Both the position numbers and the translations under genes were made by a program. Below the pieces are notes generated by a model that searched no databases, had not been told where the DNA came from, and worked only from the letters and a program-made list of their open reading frames with translations. 64,000 bases of DNA, taken from the NCBI GenBank assembly GCA_013322215.1, contig JAAMEZ010000058.1, positions 951,996 to 1,015,995 of the forward strand, read 5' to 3'. Each line of letters starts with the position of its first letter. The stretch's first letter is position 1. The DNA comes from Martinezella rhizogenes. GTDB taxonomy: Bacteria; Pseudomonadota; Alphaproteobacteria; Rhizobiales; Rhizobiaceae. Below, piece by piece: positions 1 through 8,641 of this stretch.

Positions 1-2
1 GC

Positions 3-71
3 GCCCCCAAGGAGCTCTTCTCAAATCCCCGGATGGATCGCACCAAGAATTTTCTGGCGAAGATCCTTTGA
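3..71 (+). CDS. Polar amino acid ABC transporter ATP-binding protein (3' end only)
   Basis: Only the last 22 codons are inside the window, ending in TGA at 69-71. They read APKELFSNPRMDRTKNFLAKIL, which is the typical C-terminus of PAAT-family ATPases (GlnQ/AapP type: ...F-x-NP-x-x-x-RT-x-x-FL-x-K-[IV]-L). By family, such a protein energises uptake of polar or basic amino acids with a periplasmic binding protein and two permeases, which would lie upstream of the window. A strong terminator follows directly, so this is the last gene of its operon. The substrate cannot be told from this fragment. Confidence 0.8.
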   Translation, partial: APKELFSNPRMDRTKNFLAKIL

Positions 72-76
72 ACGAG

Positions 77-106
77 AGGCCCGCTTCGGCGGGCCTTTTC
101 CTTTTA
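77..106 (+). terminator. Rho-independent terminator of the amino acid ABC operon
   Basis: A perfect 8-bp stem (77-84 with 89-96) closes a TTCG tetraloop and is followed by TTTTCCTTTT. It begins 6 bases after the stop codon of the ABC ATPase. Confidence 0.9.
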
Positions 107-150
107 TTTCGTAGCGGGCAGAATGTGTGGCGGAAGGGGAGCCGTCGCAC

Positions 151-879
151 ATGAACGATCATCTGAAGCACGATATTCTTTTGAAGATTCGGCAGGTTGC
201 CTCCGACAACGGCGGGAAGCCCCCCGGTATTGCCCGTTTTGAAAGTGCTACAGGCGTAAAACGTCACGAGTGGTTAGGAAAAATCTGGCGTAACTGGAGC
301 GACGCCATTATTGAAGCGGGATTCACCCCCAACGAACTTCAAGGGGCGTGGGATGAATTGGAAATTCTTCAGATTATCGCAGAAATTTCCAAGGCTATCA
401 GGCGGTTTCCGTCCAGCAGCGACCTGAAGTTTGAGCTTCATCATCGTCCGAACAGCCCAGACACCAAGACGGTTCTTGCCCGATGGAACATGCCGGAACT
501 GGCAGCAGCCCTTGCGGACTACGCCGAGCAAAATGGCGAGCAGGAAGTTGCGAGTTATGCTCGAGCTTACACCCCGCGCCAGCGAGGCACTGATAACGAA
601 GGCGGCACATCAGAAAGCGCGCTTGGCCATGTCTATATGCAGCGCCACAACACCGACTATAAGATAGGCTTCACGACCTCACTTAATAAGCGGGGACGGC
701 AAATCCAGATCGAGCTTCCTCAGGAAATCGAACTTGTTCATTCGATTCTGACCGACGACCCCGCGGGCGTCGAATCTTACTGGCATAAGCGGTTTGCCGC
801 GAAACGGACACGAGGCGAATGGTTTAAGCTAACGAAGTCCGATGTTGCGGCTTTTAAACGCTGGTCGAAGATTTGGTGA
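151..879 (+). CDS. GIY-YIG nuclease family protein with homing-endonuclease-associated repeats
   Basis: 242 residues from ATG 151. This start is preferred because AAGGGGAG at 134-141 is 9 bases upstream; an in-frame GTG at 127 has no good ribosome site. The C-terminal part (about residues 158-242) has the GIY-YIG pattern of the T5orf172/Mug113 branch: GHVYM...YKIGFT, a basic KRGRQ helix, a Glu in VESYW and a terminal GEWFKL. The N-terminal half carries two stretches resembling the repeats found next to homing endonucleases (KPPGIARFESATG... and RRFPSSSDLKFE...), likely DNA binding. It is about 50% GC against 60-65% in flanking genes and stands alone between an ABC operon and a tRNA, suggesting horizontal gain. 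Nuclease activity and target are not shown. Confidence 0.7.
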   Translation: MNDHLKHDILLKIRQVASDNGGKPPGIARFESATGVKRHEWLGKIWRNWSDAIIEAGFTPNELQGAWDELEILQIIAEISKAIRRFPSSSDLKFELHHRPNSPDTKTVLARWNMPELAAALADYAEQNGEQEVASYARAYTPRQRGTDNEGGTSESALGHVYMQRHNTDYKIGFTTSLNKRGRQIQIELPQEIELVHSILTDDPAGVESYWHKRFAAKRTRGEWFKLTKSDVAAFKRWSKIW

Positions 880-895
880 CGGATTAAAAAATCAA

Positions 896-970
896 TGGCT
901 GGGGCGCCAGGATTCGAACCTGGGAATGCCGGTACCAAAAACCGGTGCCTTACCGCTTGGCGACGCCCCA
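896..970 (-). tRNA. tRNA-Gln (anticodon UUG)
   Basis: Read on the minus strand, TGGGGCG at 970-964 pairs with CGCCCCA at 906-900, followed by discriminator G and an encoded CCA (898-896). The T-arm reads GGTTCGAATCC, and the anticodon stem CCGGT/ACCGG closes a TTTTGGT loop with anticodon TTG. The total is 75 bases with CCA. Confidence 0.96.
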
Positions 971-1128
971 ACAGAGGAGATGGCTGCTATACCAGCCAAA
1001 TCGGCGTCTGATTAGCAAAGGTCGCTTGCCGCTACAATGACTAAGTGATGCGCGAATGCATATTTCTGTGTGCTTTCCGGGCGGCTATGATAGGTCTTGC
1101 TGCACTGCATTTGAAATCAGGAGGTCCG

Positions 1129-1431
1129 ATGAGCCAGTTTCGCGCCCGCCCGCCGGCAGTGCCCACCGTACTTCTCGATGATGCCGTCTGCCGCATCACA
1201 CGCTGGGATTTCGAGCCGGGCGCCGATACCGGACACCATGTCCATGGTCTTGGCTATGTCGTGGTACCGATGACGGATTGCCAGTTTCTGCTGGAAGAGC
1301 CTGGCGGCAGCCGCCGTGTCGATATCGCCAAGGGCGCCGCCTATCGGCGCGAGGCCGGTGTCGAGCACAATGTCGTCAATGCCGGCTCCGAGCCGATGTC
1401 CTTTATCGAAATCGAATACAAGCAATCATGA
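1129..1431 (+). CDS. Small cupin-domain protein
   Basis: 100 residues from ATG 1129, chosen because AGGAGG (1119-1124) is just upstream; the frame extends to 1045 but without a ribosome site. The sequence is a single cupin barrel: motif 1 is around HHVHGLGYVVVPMTD and motif 2 around REAGVEHNVVNAG, where the histidines could bind a metal. The length fits the minimal single-domain cupins. It overlaps the next gene by ATGA (1428-1431), so the two are probably translated together. The substrate is unknown. Confidence 0.75.
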   Translation: MSQFRARPPAVPTVLLDDAVCRITRWDFEPGADTGHHVHGLGYVVVPMTDCQFLLEEPGGSRRVDIAKGAAYRREAGVEHNVVNAGSEPMSFIEIEYKQS

Positions 1432-2336
1432 GCACGCCTGACTTCGATCTTGCCTTCGAACCCGGCTATGGCCGCGCCGTTCCCATTGCGCCCGGCATCG
1501 AGCGGATGACGGTCAACAATCCCAGTGCCTTCACCTTTCACGGCACCAACAGCTATATCGTCGGCGGCTCGTCTGTCGCGGTCATCGATCCCGGTCCGGA
1601 GAACGAGGCCCATTTCACCGCCCTGATGGCGGCGCTGGAGGGGCGCGAAGTCACGCATATCTTCGTCAGCCATACCCATCGCGATCACTCGCCGCTCGCC
1701 AAGCGGCTGAAGGAGGCAACGGGGGCGCTGACCGTCGGCGAAGGGCCGCATCGGGCCGCTCGGCCGCTCCATCAGGGCGAGATTAATCCGTTCGCCGAAA
1801 GCTCCGACATGGAGTTTCAGCCTGACATCGTGCTTGCCGATGGTCAAAGCGTCTCGGGAGACGGCTGGCAGATGACGGCACTCTTGACGCCGGGTCATAC
1901 GGCCAATCACGCCTGCTTCGCGCTCGATGGCACCGGCATTGTCTTTTCCGCCGATCATGTCATGGCCTGGGCGACCTCGATCGTCGCGCCGCCGGATGGC
2001 TCCATGGCGGATTATATGGCCTCGCTGGAGCGGCTTCTTGCCCGAAACGACCGGCTGTTCCTGCCCGGCCATGGCGGTCCGGTGAAGGAGCCGGCGTCCT
2101 TCATGCGCGGCCTCAGAACCCACCGCCGCATGCGCGAGCGTGCCGTGCTGGAGCGCATCAAGGCCGGCGACCGGCTGATCCCGGACATGGTGAAAGCCAT
2201 CTATCGCGACACGGACCCACGCCTGCATGGGGCGGCCGCGCTTTCTGTGCTGGCGCATCTGGAGGATCTGGTCGAGAAGGGTCAGGTGGAGACCGATGGA
2301 CCGCCGGCGCTGCTGGGGGCCTATCGACCGGCTTGA
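1428..2336 (+). CDS. Metallo-beta-lactamase fold hydrolase (LACTB2-like)
   Basis: 302 residues from ATG 1428, overlapping the upstream cupin stop by 4 bases. The zinc motif HxHxDH is present as SHTHRDH (His82, His84, Asp86, His87), with further ligands in TPGHTANH, FSADH and LPGHGGP, so the binuclear site looks complete. The C-terminal region (about 225-300) resembles the winged-helix tail of the LACTB2/YmaE-type group (RMRERAVLERI... HLEDLVEKGQV). Members include RNA-cleaving and thioester-cleaving enzymes, so the substrate is open. Coupling to the cupin suggests a shared pathway. Confidence 0.8.
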   Translation: MSTPDFDLAFEPGYGRAVPIAPGIERMTVNNPSAFTFHGTNSYIVGGSSVAVIDPGPENEAHFTALMAALEGREVTHIFVSHTHRDHSPLAKRLKEATGALTVGEGPHRAARPLHQGEINPFAESSDMEFQPDIVLADGQSVSGDGWQMTALLTPGHTANHACFALDGTGIVFSADHVMAWATSIVAPPDGSMADYMASLERLLARNDRLFLPGHGGPVKEPASFMRGLRTHRRMRERAVLERIKAGDRLIPDMVKAIYRDTDPRLHGAAALSVLAHLEDLVEKGQVETDGPPALLGAYRPA

Positions 2337-2342
2337 GCCACC

Positions 2343-3275
2343 TCAGCTTCCAGCAATACCCAGCAATTCCGCATCCAGCGCCTTCAGATAGCTATCCGCC
2401 AGATCGGCGCTGACGCCGAGATCATCCTGGCCGTAGCGGGAAGCAGCGCGAATGTCGACAAGCGTCGTTTCCGCCTCTTCGCGAATACGGATCAGTATGT
2501 CGCATGGCAGGCCAAAAATGCGAGTTCGCATTTCGCCCTGCAGAATGACGTCGGTATTCTGGCGAATGAGTTCCGCCACTCCGTCGCGGAGGGGGCGCGG
2601 CGTCGGCACAGGAACGATGGCGGGCACATCGCCGACGGCACTGTCATCCTGCGCAGGATTAGCGGTCTGCGGACGTGTGCGGCGTTTTGGCTTCACGTTG
2701 CCGTTCGGATCGGCGACATCGGCGCCTTCGGCCTTGACGATGGTGATGTGATAATCATGCGCGACCTTACGCACTGCCTCGAGAACACGATCGGCAGCGC
2801 CTTCGTAGCGGCGGCTGATCAAAGCGGGATAAGCATCGAACTGCGCCTCGCGTTCCTGCTGCGTCACCAGATGGCGCGGCGGCAGCCACAGCTGCCGCGC
2901 ATCCGGTGTTGCCAGCCATTCCGGCGGGTCGCTGAGATCGGTCGAAATCTCGTAGATATGCGGCCGGGTCCAGTAGCGTTCGGCGCCGAAGCCGAAAATG
3001 GCGAGCGGCAGGGCGGCATAGACGAGCGCCTTGACGGCGGAGACACCACCAATGGCAGCGCTCTGCCAGAGCTGAGCAAGGCCGACCAGCGCGAGCAGAA
3101 CCGCCAGGATGGCGCAGCCGGCGGAAATCAGGAGCAGCAGCACAAAATAAGGCGTTTCCAGCGGCGCGAAGCGGTGGCCGATCAGCGTCACCCCGCAGAG
3201 CACCAAGGCAAACGAAGCGATCAGACGCGCGGCGCGGGCGGCATGAGAAACTGGACGGTCGAAGCGAATGGTCAT
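2343..3275 (-). CDS. DUF1499 family membrane protein
   Basis: 310 residues from ATG 3275 (the TTG just before it is a less likely start). The N-terminal 120 residues contain three hydrophobic segments (LIASFALVLCGVTLIG, FVLLLLISAGCAILAVLL, AVKALVYAALPLAIFGFG). The soluble C-terminal part matches the DUF1499 pattern: RPHIYEISTDLSDPP near 110 and VDIRAASRYGQDDLGVSADL near the end. A low-complexity basic/proline linker is near residues 195-235. The role of the family is unknown. The gene converges tightly on the metallo-hydrolase (6-base gap). Confidence 0.75.
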   Translation of the reverse strand: MTIRFDRPVSHAARAARLIASFALVLCGVTLIGHRFAPLETPYFVLLLLISAGCAILAVLLALVGLAQLWQSAAIGGVSAVKALVYAALPLAIFGFGAERYWTRPHIYEISTDLSDPPEWLATPDARQLWLPPRHLVTQQEREAQFDAYPALISRRYEGAADRVLEAVRKVAHDYHITIVKAEGADVADPNGNVKPKRRTRPQTANPAQDDSAVGDVPAIVPVPTPRPLRDGVAELIRQNTDVILQGEMRTRIFGLPCDILIRIREEAETTLVDIRAASRYGQDDLGVSADLADSYLKALDAELLGIAGS

Positions 3276-3507
3276 CAAGGGCTCGTCGGCGCGTCGGATC
3301 GGAAGCCGGATGCACCGAATCCCAAAATACGACCTATGTTTAGATCAAGAAACGGCGAAAATAAATCGAATGTCACGGCACCAACATGCAATGTTCTCTC
3401 AAGGCTCAAACCAGTAACGCCTAGACCAAAAATGTGAGCGCTTGCTTAAATTCCTAAAAAAGGCCATTCTTTAGCGTTTTATCGAGGCTTTGAAAGGACT
3501 TGATGAG

Positions 3508-3933
3508 ATGGAACCGATGCTTTCTCAAGACGTCGCTGCCAAGGCGCTGCCGGGCGCGGCGATTGCCGGAGCCGATACGGGCGATCCCATTCTGCCGTTG
3601 GAGCTCCTGGAGCTGGAGCTCTCACTCGAAGGTTTTTCCGGCGGGGAACCGGGCTTTTGCGAGGCCGTGCGGCATGCCGCCTCGGCGGTGCACGGCGACT
3701 TCCTGTTCGATCTCCCCGCGGCAGGACTGATCTCCGATTGCCGCAGACTGGCTGTCATCCGGATTCCCGAAGGCGATGCGACGATGCGCACACTCTTTGC
3801 CGCGCTGGACGAAGACGGCGCGGAAATCCGTTTGCTGCAGCCGGATGAAGAGACCGACCACCTGTTGCGCTTTGCCGATGCCTTCGTCGATCTCTTGCAA
3901 AGGCTGCCGGCAAAGCCGAAGGAAGCAGCATAA
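3508..3933 (+). CDS. Conserved hypothetical protein, rhizobial type
   Basis: 141 residues from ATG 3508; AAAGGA at 3493-3498 supports this start over the upstream in-frame TTG at 3490. No transmembrane segment, signal peptide or known motif is visible. It is acidic and rich in Leu/Glu (LPLELLELELSLEGF). Codon use matches neighbouring core genes, so it is probably real. It stands alone, divergent from the DUF1499 gene. I do not recognise a function. Confidence 0.55.
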   Translation: MEPMLSQDVAAKALPGAAIAGADTGDPILPLELLELELSLEGFSGGEPGFCEAVRHAASAVHGDFLFDLPAAGLISDCRRLAVIRIPEGDATMRTLFAALDEDGAEIRLLQPDEETDHLLRFADAFVDLLQRLPAKPKEAA

Positions 3934-4024
3934 GCAACCCGGCCTGCGGCGGTAATACGCCTTTCGCGCCATCACGCGCAGCGCTATAATTCGTGCCTGC
4001 ACATCTGCATCAGGACACCAAGTC

Positions 4025-4306
4025 ATGCGTACCGCTGCTTCCGCCTTCTCTCTTCTCGCTATTACGCTTGTGCTCTCCTCCTGCCAGACAGCCGAGGAGA
4101 TACGCGCGGCCGACCAGGCCAGATGCAGCGGCTATGGTTTTAGGCCAGGCACCCAGAACTTCGCCAATTGCCTCATGAACCAGGACCTCAGCCGGCGCGC
4201 CGACCAACGGGCTTTCATGGAAAGCAACGATGATTTCTTCTGGGGTCCGACGGTCGTTGTCGGCGGTCCCGGATATTACTATCATCGCGGCTACTGGCGC
4301 CGCTGA
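4025..4306 (+). CDS. Small putative lipoprotein
   Basis: 93 residues. The N-terminus is a lipoprotein signal: MRTAASAFSLLAITLVLSSC, with lipobox LSSC and the lipidated Cys at 20. The mature part has three more cysteines (two in DQARCSGYGF and FANCLMNQ) and ends with a Gly/Tyr-rich GGPGYYYHRGYWRR tail. Small rhizobial lipoproteins of this shape (RCxGYGFxPGTxxFAxCxM) are common and of unknown function. It is predicted in the envelope and converges on ppdK. Confidence 0.7.
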   Translation: MRTAASAFSLLAITLVLSSCQTAEEIRAADQARCSGYGFRPGTQNFANCLMNQDLSRRADQRAFMESNDDFFWGPTVVVGGPGYYYHRGYWRR

Positions 4307-4345
4307 TACCAGTGCCGGTAACGAGCGCAATTCCACTTTAGAGAA

Positions 4346-7015
4346 TCAGGCTCGCCCCTTGATCGCCGCCTGAGCCGCGGCAAGCCGCGCAATCGGCACG
4401 CGGAAGGGGGAACAGGACACATAGTCCAACCCGATATCCTCGCAGAAATGGATCGAGGCGGGATCGCCGCCATGCTCACCGCAGATGCCGAGCTTCATGT
4501 CGTTGCGGGTGCGGCGGCCGCGCTCCGACGCGATGCGGATGAGCTCGCCGACCCCGTCGAAATCCAAGGATATGAAGGGATCGTGCTCGATGATGCCCTT
4601 GCGCTGGTATGTCGGGATGAAGGCGGCCGCGTCATCACGCGACATGCCGAATGTCGTCTGAGTCAGGTCGTTCGTTCCGAACGAGAAGAATTCGGCAGCC
4701 TCGGCGATGATATGGGCGCGCAAGGCCGCGCGCGGCAGCTCGATCATCGTGCCGACGAGATAGTCGATCTTCATCATGGCTTCCGTCATGACGGCGCGCG
4801 CCACCTCGTCGATGCGGGCCTTGACGTAGTCCAACTCCGAGCGCAGGCCAACGAGCGGCACCATGATCTCGGGCACGACAGCTGCTCCCGTCTCGCGTGC
4901 GGCGAGGACCGCTGCCTCGAAAATCGCGCGGGCCTGCATCTCGACGATCTCCGGATAGGAAATCGCCAGACGACAGCCGCGATGACCGAGCATGGGGTTG
5001 AACTCGTGCAGCGCATCGACCCGCTGGCGCAGCATGGCCGGTTCCATGCCCATGATCCCCGCCACTTCAGCGATCTCTTCATCCGTCTTCGGCAGGAATT
5101 CGTGCAATGGCGGATCGAGCAGGCGGATAGTCACCGGCAGGCCGTGCATGATGGTGAACAGGCCGGTGAAATCGAGCCGCTGCATCGGCATAAGCTTGGC
5201 AAGAGCGGCACGGCGCCCCTCCTCGTCTTCGGCGAGGATCATCTCGCGCATCACATGGATGCGATCGCCTTCGAAGAACATGTGCTCTGTGCGGCAAAGG
5301 CCGATGCCCTCGGCGCCGAAGGAGCGGGCCGCACGCGCATCCGCCGGCGTATCGGCATTGGTGCGTACCGTCATGCGCCTGGAACGGTCGGCCCAGGCCA
5401 TGATGCGCCCGAAATCGCCCGACAGCTCCGGCTGGATCATCGGCACCTCGCCCTTCAGCACCTGGCCGGCCGAGCCGTCGATCGTGACGATATCGCCCTT
5501 CTTCAACGTGACGCCGATGCCGATCAGCTTCTCGTTGCGCATGTCGATGCGCATGGTGCCGGCGCCGACGACGCATGGGATGCCCATGCCGCGAGCGACC
5601 ACAGCCGCATGGCTGGTCATACCGCCGCGCGTGGTGAGGATCGCTTCAGCGGCGTGCATGCCGTGAATGTCTTCCGGGCTCGTCTCTATACGCACGAGGA
5701 TCGCCTTGCGGCCTTCCTCCTCGGCAATGATCGCCTCTTCCGCGGTGAAGACAATCTCGCCGGTTGCAGCACCCGGCGATGCAGGCAGGCCGGAGCCGAT
5801 AAGTTCGCGGCGGGCGCGCGGGTCGATCGTCGGATGCAGCAGCTGGTCCAGCGTCGACGGTTCGATGCGGGAGACAGCTTCGTCCTCGGTAATCAGCCCC
5901 TCGTCGACCATATCGACGGCGATCTTCATCGCCGCCTTGGTGGTTCTCTTGGCATTGCGGGTCTGCAGCATCCAGAGCTTGCCGCGCTCGATGGTGAATT
6001 CCAGGTCCTGGACATCGCGGTAGTGCGCTTCCAGCTGTGCGCAGATGCCCCGGAACTCGGCAAAGGCCTCAGGCATCAGCTTTTCCATCGACGGTTTGTC
6101 ATAGCCGGAGGCTATGCGGGCGACTTCGGTGATGCTTTGCGGCGTGCGGATGCCGGCAACGACGTCCTCGCCTTGCGCATTGACGAGAAATTCGCCGTAA
6201 AGCTCCTTCTCGCCGGTCGATGGGTTGCGGGTGAAGGCGACGCCGGTCGCGGACGAATTGCCGAGATTGCCGAAAACCATCGCCTGAATATTGACGGCAG
6301 TGCCCCAGGCCTCGGGAATGTTGTGCAATTGACGGTAGGTGACGGCGCGGGCGTTCATCCAGCTCGCAAAAACGGCGCTGACGGCACCCCAAAGCTGAAC
6401 CTCCGGCTCCTGCGGAAAGGCTTCGCCCAATTCCTCTTCGATGACGGTCTTATAGATCGAAACGACGTGCTGCCATTCGACGGCGGTGAGATCAGTATCG
6501 AACTCATGGCCAAAACGGGCCTTCTCATCCTCGAGGATTTCTTCGAAGACTTCATTGTCGAGACCCATGACGACATCGGCATACATCTGGATGAAGCGGC
6601 GGTAGCTGTCCCAGGCGAAACGGGCGTCACCGGCATCATGACCGAGCGCCTGCACGGTGGCATCGTTGAGGCCGAGATTGAGGACCGTATCCATCATGCC
6701 CGGCATCGAGGCACGGCCGCCGGAACGCACGGACACCAGCAGCGGTCGTTCGGTATCGCCAAACTTACGGCCGGTGATGGCCTCCATCCGCTGCAGCCCG
6801 CGCATGACCTGCGGTTTCAGCTCATCGGGGACCTTGCGGGCATTCTTGTAATAAAAGGTGCAGACATCGCTGACGATCGTCAGGCCGGGGGGGACGGGCA
6901 GGCCGAGATTGCACATTTCAGCGAGATTCGCGCCCTTGCCACCGAGCCGTTCAAAATCTCCGGCGCCTCCCTCGGCCTTGCCGTCGCCAAATGTGTAGAC
7001 CCAATTTGTCATCAT
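4346..7015 (-). CDS. ppdK: Pyruvate, phosphate dikinase
   Basis: 889 residues, the full family length. The enzyme interconverts pyruvate, ATP and phosphate with PEP, AMP and PPi and works in gluconeogenic and C4 metabolism. The N-terminal nucleotide-binding region begins WVYTFGDG...GGKGANLAEM. The phosphohistidine is His469 in GGMTSHAAVVARG, and the C-terminal PEP/pyruvate barrel has its catalytic Cys at about 845 in GICGEHGGD. A purine-rich site lies just before ATG 7015. It is monocistronic, separated from the upstream HlyC-like gene by a hairpin. A long open frame on the opposite strand is a shadow. Confidence 0.97.
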   Translation of the reverse strand: MMTNWVYTFGDGKAEGGAGDFERLGGKGANLAEMCNLGLPVPPGLTIVSDVCTFYYKNARKVPDELKPQVMRGLQRMEAITGRKFGDTERPLLVSVRSGGRASMPGMMDTVLNLGLNDATVQALGHDAGDARFAWDSYRRFIQMYADVVMGLDNEVFEEILEDEKARFGHEFDTDLTAVEWQHVVSIYKTVIEEELGEAFPQEPEVQLWGAVSAVFASWMNARAVTYRQLHNIPEAWGTAVNIQAMVFGNLGNSSATGVAFTRNPSTGEKELYGEFLVNAQGEDVVAGIRTPQSITEVARIASGYDKPSMEKLMPEAFAEFRGICAQLEAHYRDVQDLEFTIERGKLWMLQTRNAKRTTKAAMKIAVDMVDEGLITEDEAVSRIEPSTLDQLLHPTIDPRARRELIGSGLPASPGAATGEIVFTAEEAIIAEEEGRKAILVRIETSPEDIHGMHAAEAILTTRGGMTSHAAVVARGMGIPCVVGAGTMRIDMRNEKLIGIGVTLKKGDIVTIDGSAGQVLKGEVPMIQPELSGDFGRIMAWADRSRRMTVRTNADTPADARAARSFGAEGIGLCRTEHMFFEGDRIHVMREMILAEDEEGRRAALAKLMPMQRLDFTGLFTIMHGLPVTIRLLDPPLHEFLPKTDEEIAEVAGIMGMEPAMLRQRVDALHEFNPMLGHRGCRLAISYPEIVEMQARAIFEAAVLAARETGAAVVPEIMVPLVGLRSELDYVKARIDEVARAVMTEAMMKIDYLVGTMIELPRAALRAHIIAEAAEFFSFGTNDLTQTTFGMSRDDAAAFIPTYQRKGIIEHDPFISLDFDGVGELIRIASERGRRTRNDMKLGICGEHGGDPASIHFCEDIGLDYVSCSPFRVPIARLAAAQAAIKGRA

Positions 7016-7108
7016 CTCCGTCCAACTCCTCCGGTTGAACTTAATTCACTGCAGCACAAATGAAAATCGACAAATATGGCAAAATGTTGCACTGCACAAT
7101 AAATAAGA

Positions 7109-7157
7109 CCCGGAGCTTTCGATTTCAATCGATTGATCGAAATCAGGAGCCTCCGGG
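7109..7157 (-). terminator. Probable terminator downstream of the HlyC-like gene
   Basis: An inverted repeat with outer arms CCCGGAGC (7109-7116) and GCCTCCGGG (7149-7157), and an inner GATTTC/GAAATC pairing. On the minus strand it is followed by TCTTATTTATT. It lies between the HlyC-like stop and ppdK. Confidence 0.5.
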
Positions 7158-7179
7158 CCTATACAGAGCGGCTTGACGG

Positions 7180-8505
7180 CTAAGCTTGCGGCTCGCGCTG
7201 GGCCAGAATCTTGTCGATCCGCATCCCGTCGAGATCGATGATCTCGAAATGCCAGCCGCCAAAGGTAAAACTCTCTCCCACTTCAGGCAGATGGCCGAGC
7301 TGAAAGAGGGCAAAGCCGGCGAGCGTATGGAAATTGACGTCCTCCTCGCCCACACGCAGCCCGAGCCTCGCGAAAGCGTCATAGACCGGCATCATGCCCT
7401 CCATCAGCAACGATCCATCGGCACGCTCGACGACATCGGGCGTGTCGTTGTCCATGTCGGGCAGATCGCCGGCGATCGCTTCCAGCAGGTCCGTCTGCGT
7501 GACGATGCCTTCGAGACTGCCATATTCGTCGATGACCATGGCGAGGCGGACGGGCGCGCGCTTGAAATTCTCAAGCACCTTGAAAACGGCCGTGGACTCG
7601 TGAACGACCAAAGGCTGACGGATGACGGCCATCGGGTTCAGCGGTTCGCCGTTCAAAAGCTGGTCGAGAAGATCCTTCTTCAGGATCATCCCGATCGGCT
7701 CGTCGATCGATCCGCGCGCGACCAAAAGCTGCTCGAAGCGGCTTTCGCGAATGGTCTTCTGCATTTCTTCCGGCGTATCGTCGGCATCGATCCAATCGAC
7801 CTCCAGCCGTGGCGTCATGATGTCGGAGACGTCGCGGTCGCCGATATTGAAGACGCGCTCGACCAGATCCTGCTGAGCCTGCTCCAACAGGCCCGCTTCC
7901 TGGCTTTCCGCGATCAGGAGCTTGATCTCGGCCGGCGAATGCAGCGAGCCCTCGCCCGCGCCAGGGCGCAGGCCGAAAAGGCGAAGGACGAGATTGCCGA
8001 GACCGTTGAGCACGGTGATTGCCGGGCGTAATAGAAATAGAAACAGGCCAAGCGGCCGCACGACGCCAAGAGCCGTACCCTCGCTGCGCTGCAGGGCCAG
8101 ACTTTTCGGCGCGAGTTCACCGAGCACGATATGAAGCGCGGTGATGATGACGAAGGAAATGACCACGGCTATTGCGTGGGAGCTGGCCGCCGCCCATGCG
8201 CCGGGAAGGAAATCGAGAAGCGGCTCCAGAAGATGGGCAAGCGCGGGCTCACCGACCCAGCCGAGAGCAAGAGACGAAATCGTGATGCCGAGCTGCGTCG
8301 CCGCCAGATTTGCGTCGAGATTATCGACCGCCTTCTGCAGCGACTTGGCATTCATTCGCCCTTCGGCAACGAGCTCCGTCACGCGACTGCGACGAACGGA
8401 TACCAAGGAAAACTCGGCCGCAACGAAAAAGCCATTAGCGGCGACGAGCAGCAGTACGGCCAGTATTCCGAGAAGATCGAAAATACCGCCACCAGATCCA
8501 GACAT
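7180..8505 (-). CDS. CNNM/HlyC (CorC)-type membrane protein with CBS pair
   Basis: 441 residues. Order: DUF21 membrane domain (about 1-200, beginning IFDLLGILAVLLLVAANGFFVAAEFSLV), two CBS domains (about 215-340, including IMTPRLEVDWID and VIDEYGSLEGIVTQTD), and a CorC/HlyC C-terminal domain (about 350-435). Family members are linked to magnesium or cobalt efflux; the older name 'hemolysin' rests on weak evidence. The protein sits in the inner membrane with cytoplasmic CBS domains that may sense nucleotides. It lies downstream of smc on the same strand with a 136-base gap. Confidence 0.9.
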   Translation of the reverse strand: MSGSGGGIFDLLGILAVLLLVAANGFFVAAEFSLVSVRRSRVTELVAEGRMNAKSLQKAVDNLDANLAATQLGITISSLALGWVGEPALAHLLEPLLDFLPGAWAAASSHAIAVVISFVIITALHIVLGELAPKSLALQRSEGTALGVVRPLGLFLFLLRPAITVLNGLGNLVLRLFGLRPGAGEGSLHSPAEIKLLIAESQEAGLLEQAQQDLVERVFNIGDRDVSDIMTPRLEVDWIDADDTPEEMQKTIRESRFEQLLVARGSIDEPIGMILKKDLLDQLLNGEPLNPMAVIRQPLVVHESTAVFKVLENFKRAPVRLAMVIDEYGSLEGIVTQTDLLEAIAGDLPDMDNDTPDVVERADGSLLMEGMMPVYDAFARLGLRVGEEDVNFHTLAGFALFQLGHLPEVGESFTFGGWHFEIIDLDGMRIDKILAQREPQA

Positions 8506-8641
8506 GCTTCCCTTCCGGGCGGATTAGCGCCTCATGTTATTGATCGACGGGGAAACTAACACGCTTTCCGGCTGTGCGGCAGCCAAGACGGCAATTTCTT
8601 GTCGATATCGGAATAGTTTTGCTGAACTACCGCAAAACGGC

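Noticed and set aside
1..970. Genomic island integrated at tRNA-Gln
   Set aside because: No second copy of the tRNA 3' end, no integrase, and a core ABC gene lies immediately beyond the single GIY-YIG gene.
4448..7063. 871-codon open frame on the plus strand
   Set aside because: Fully antisense to ppdK, whose motifs and length are complete; such long mirror frames are a by-product of high-GC codon use.
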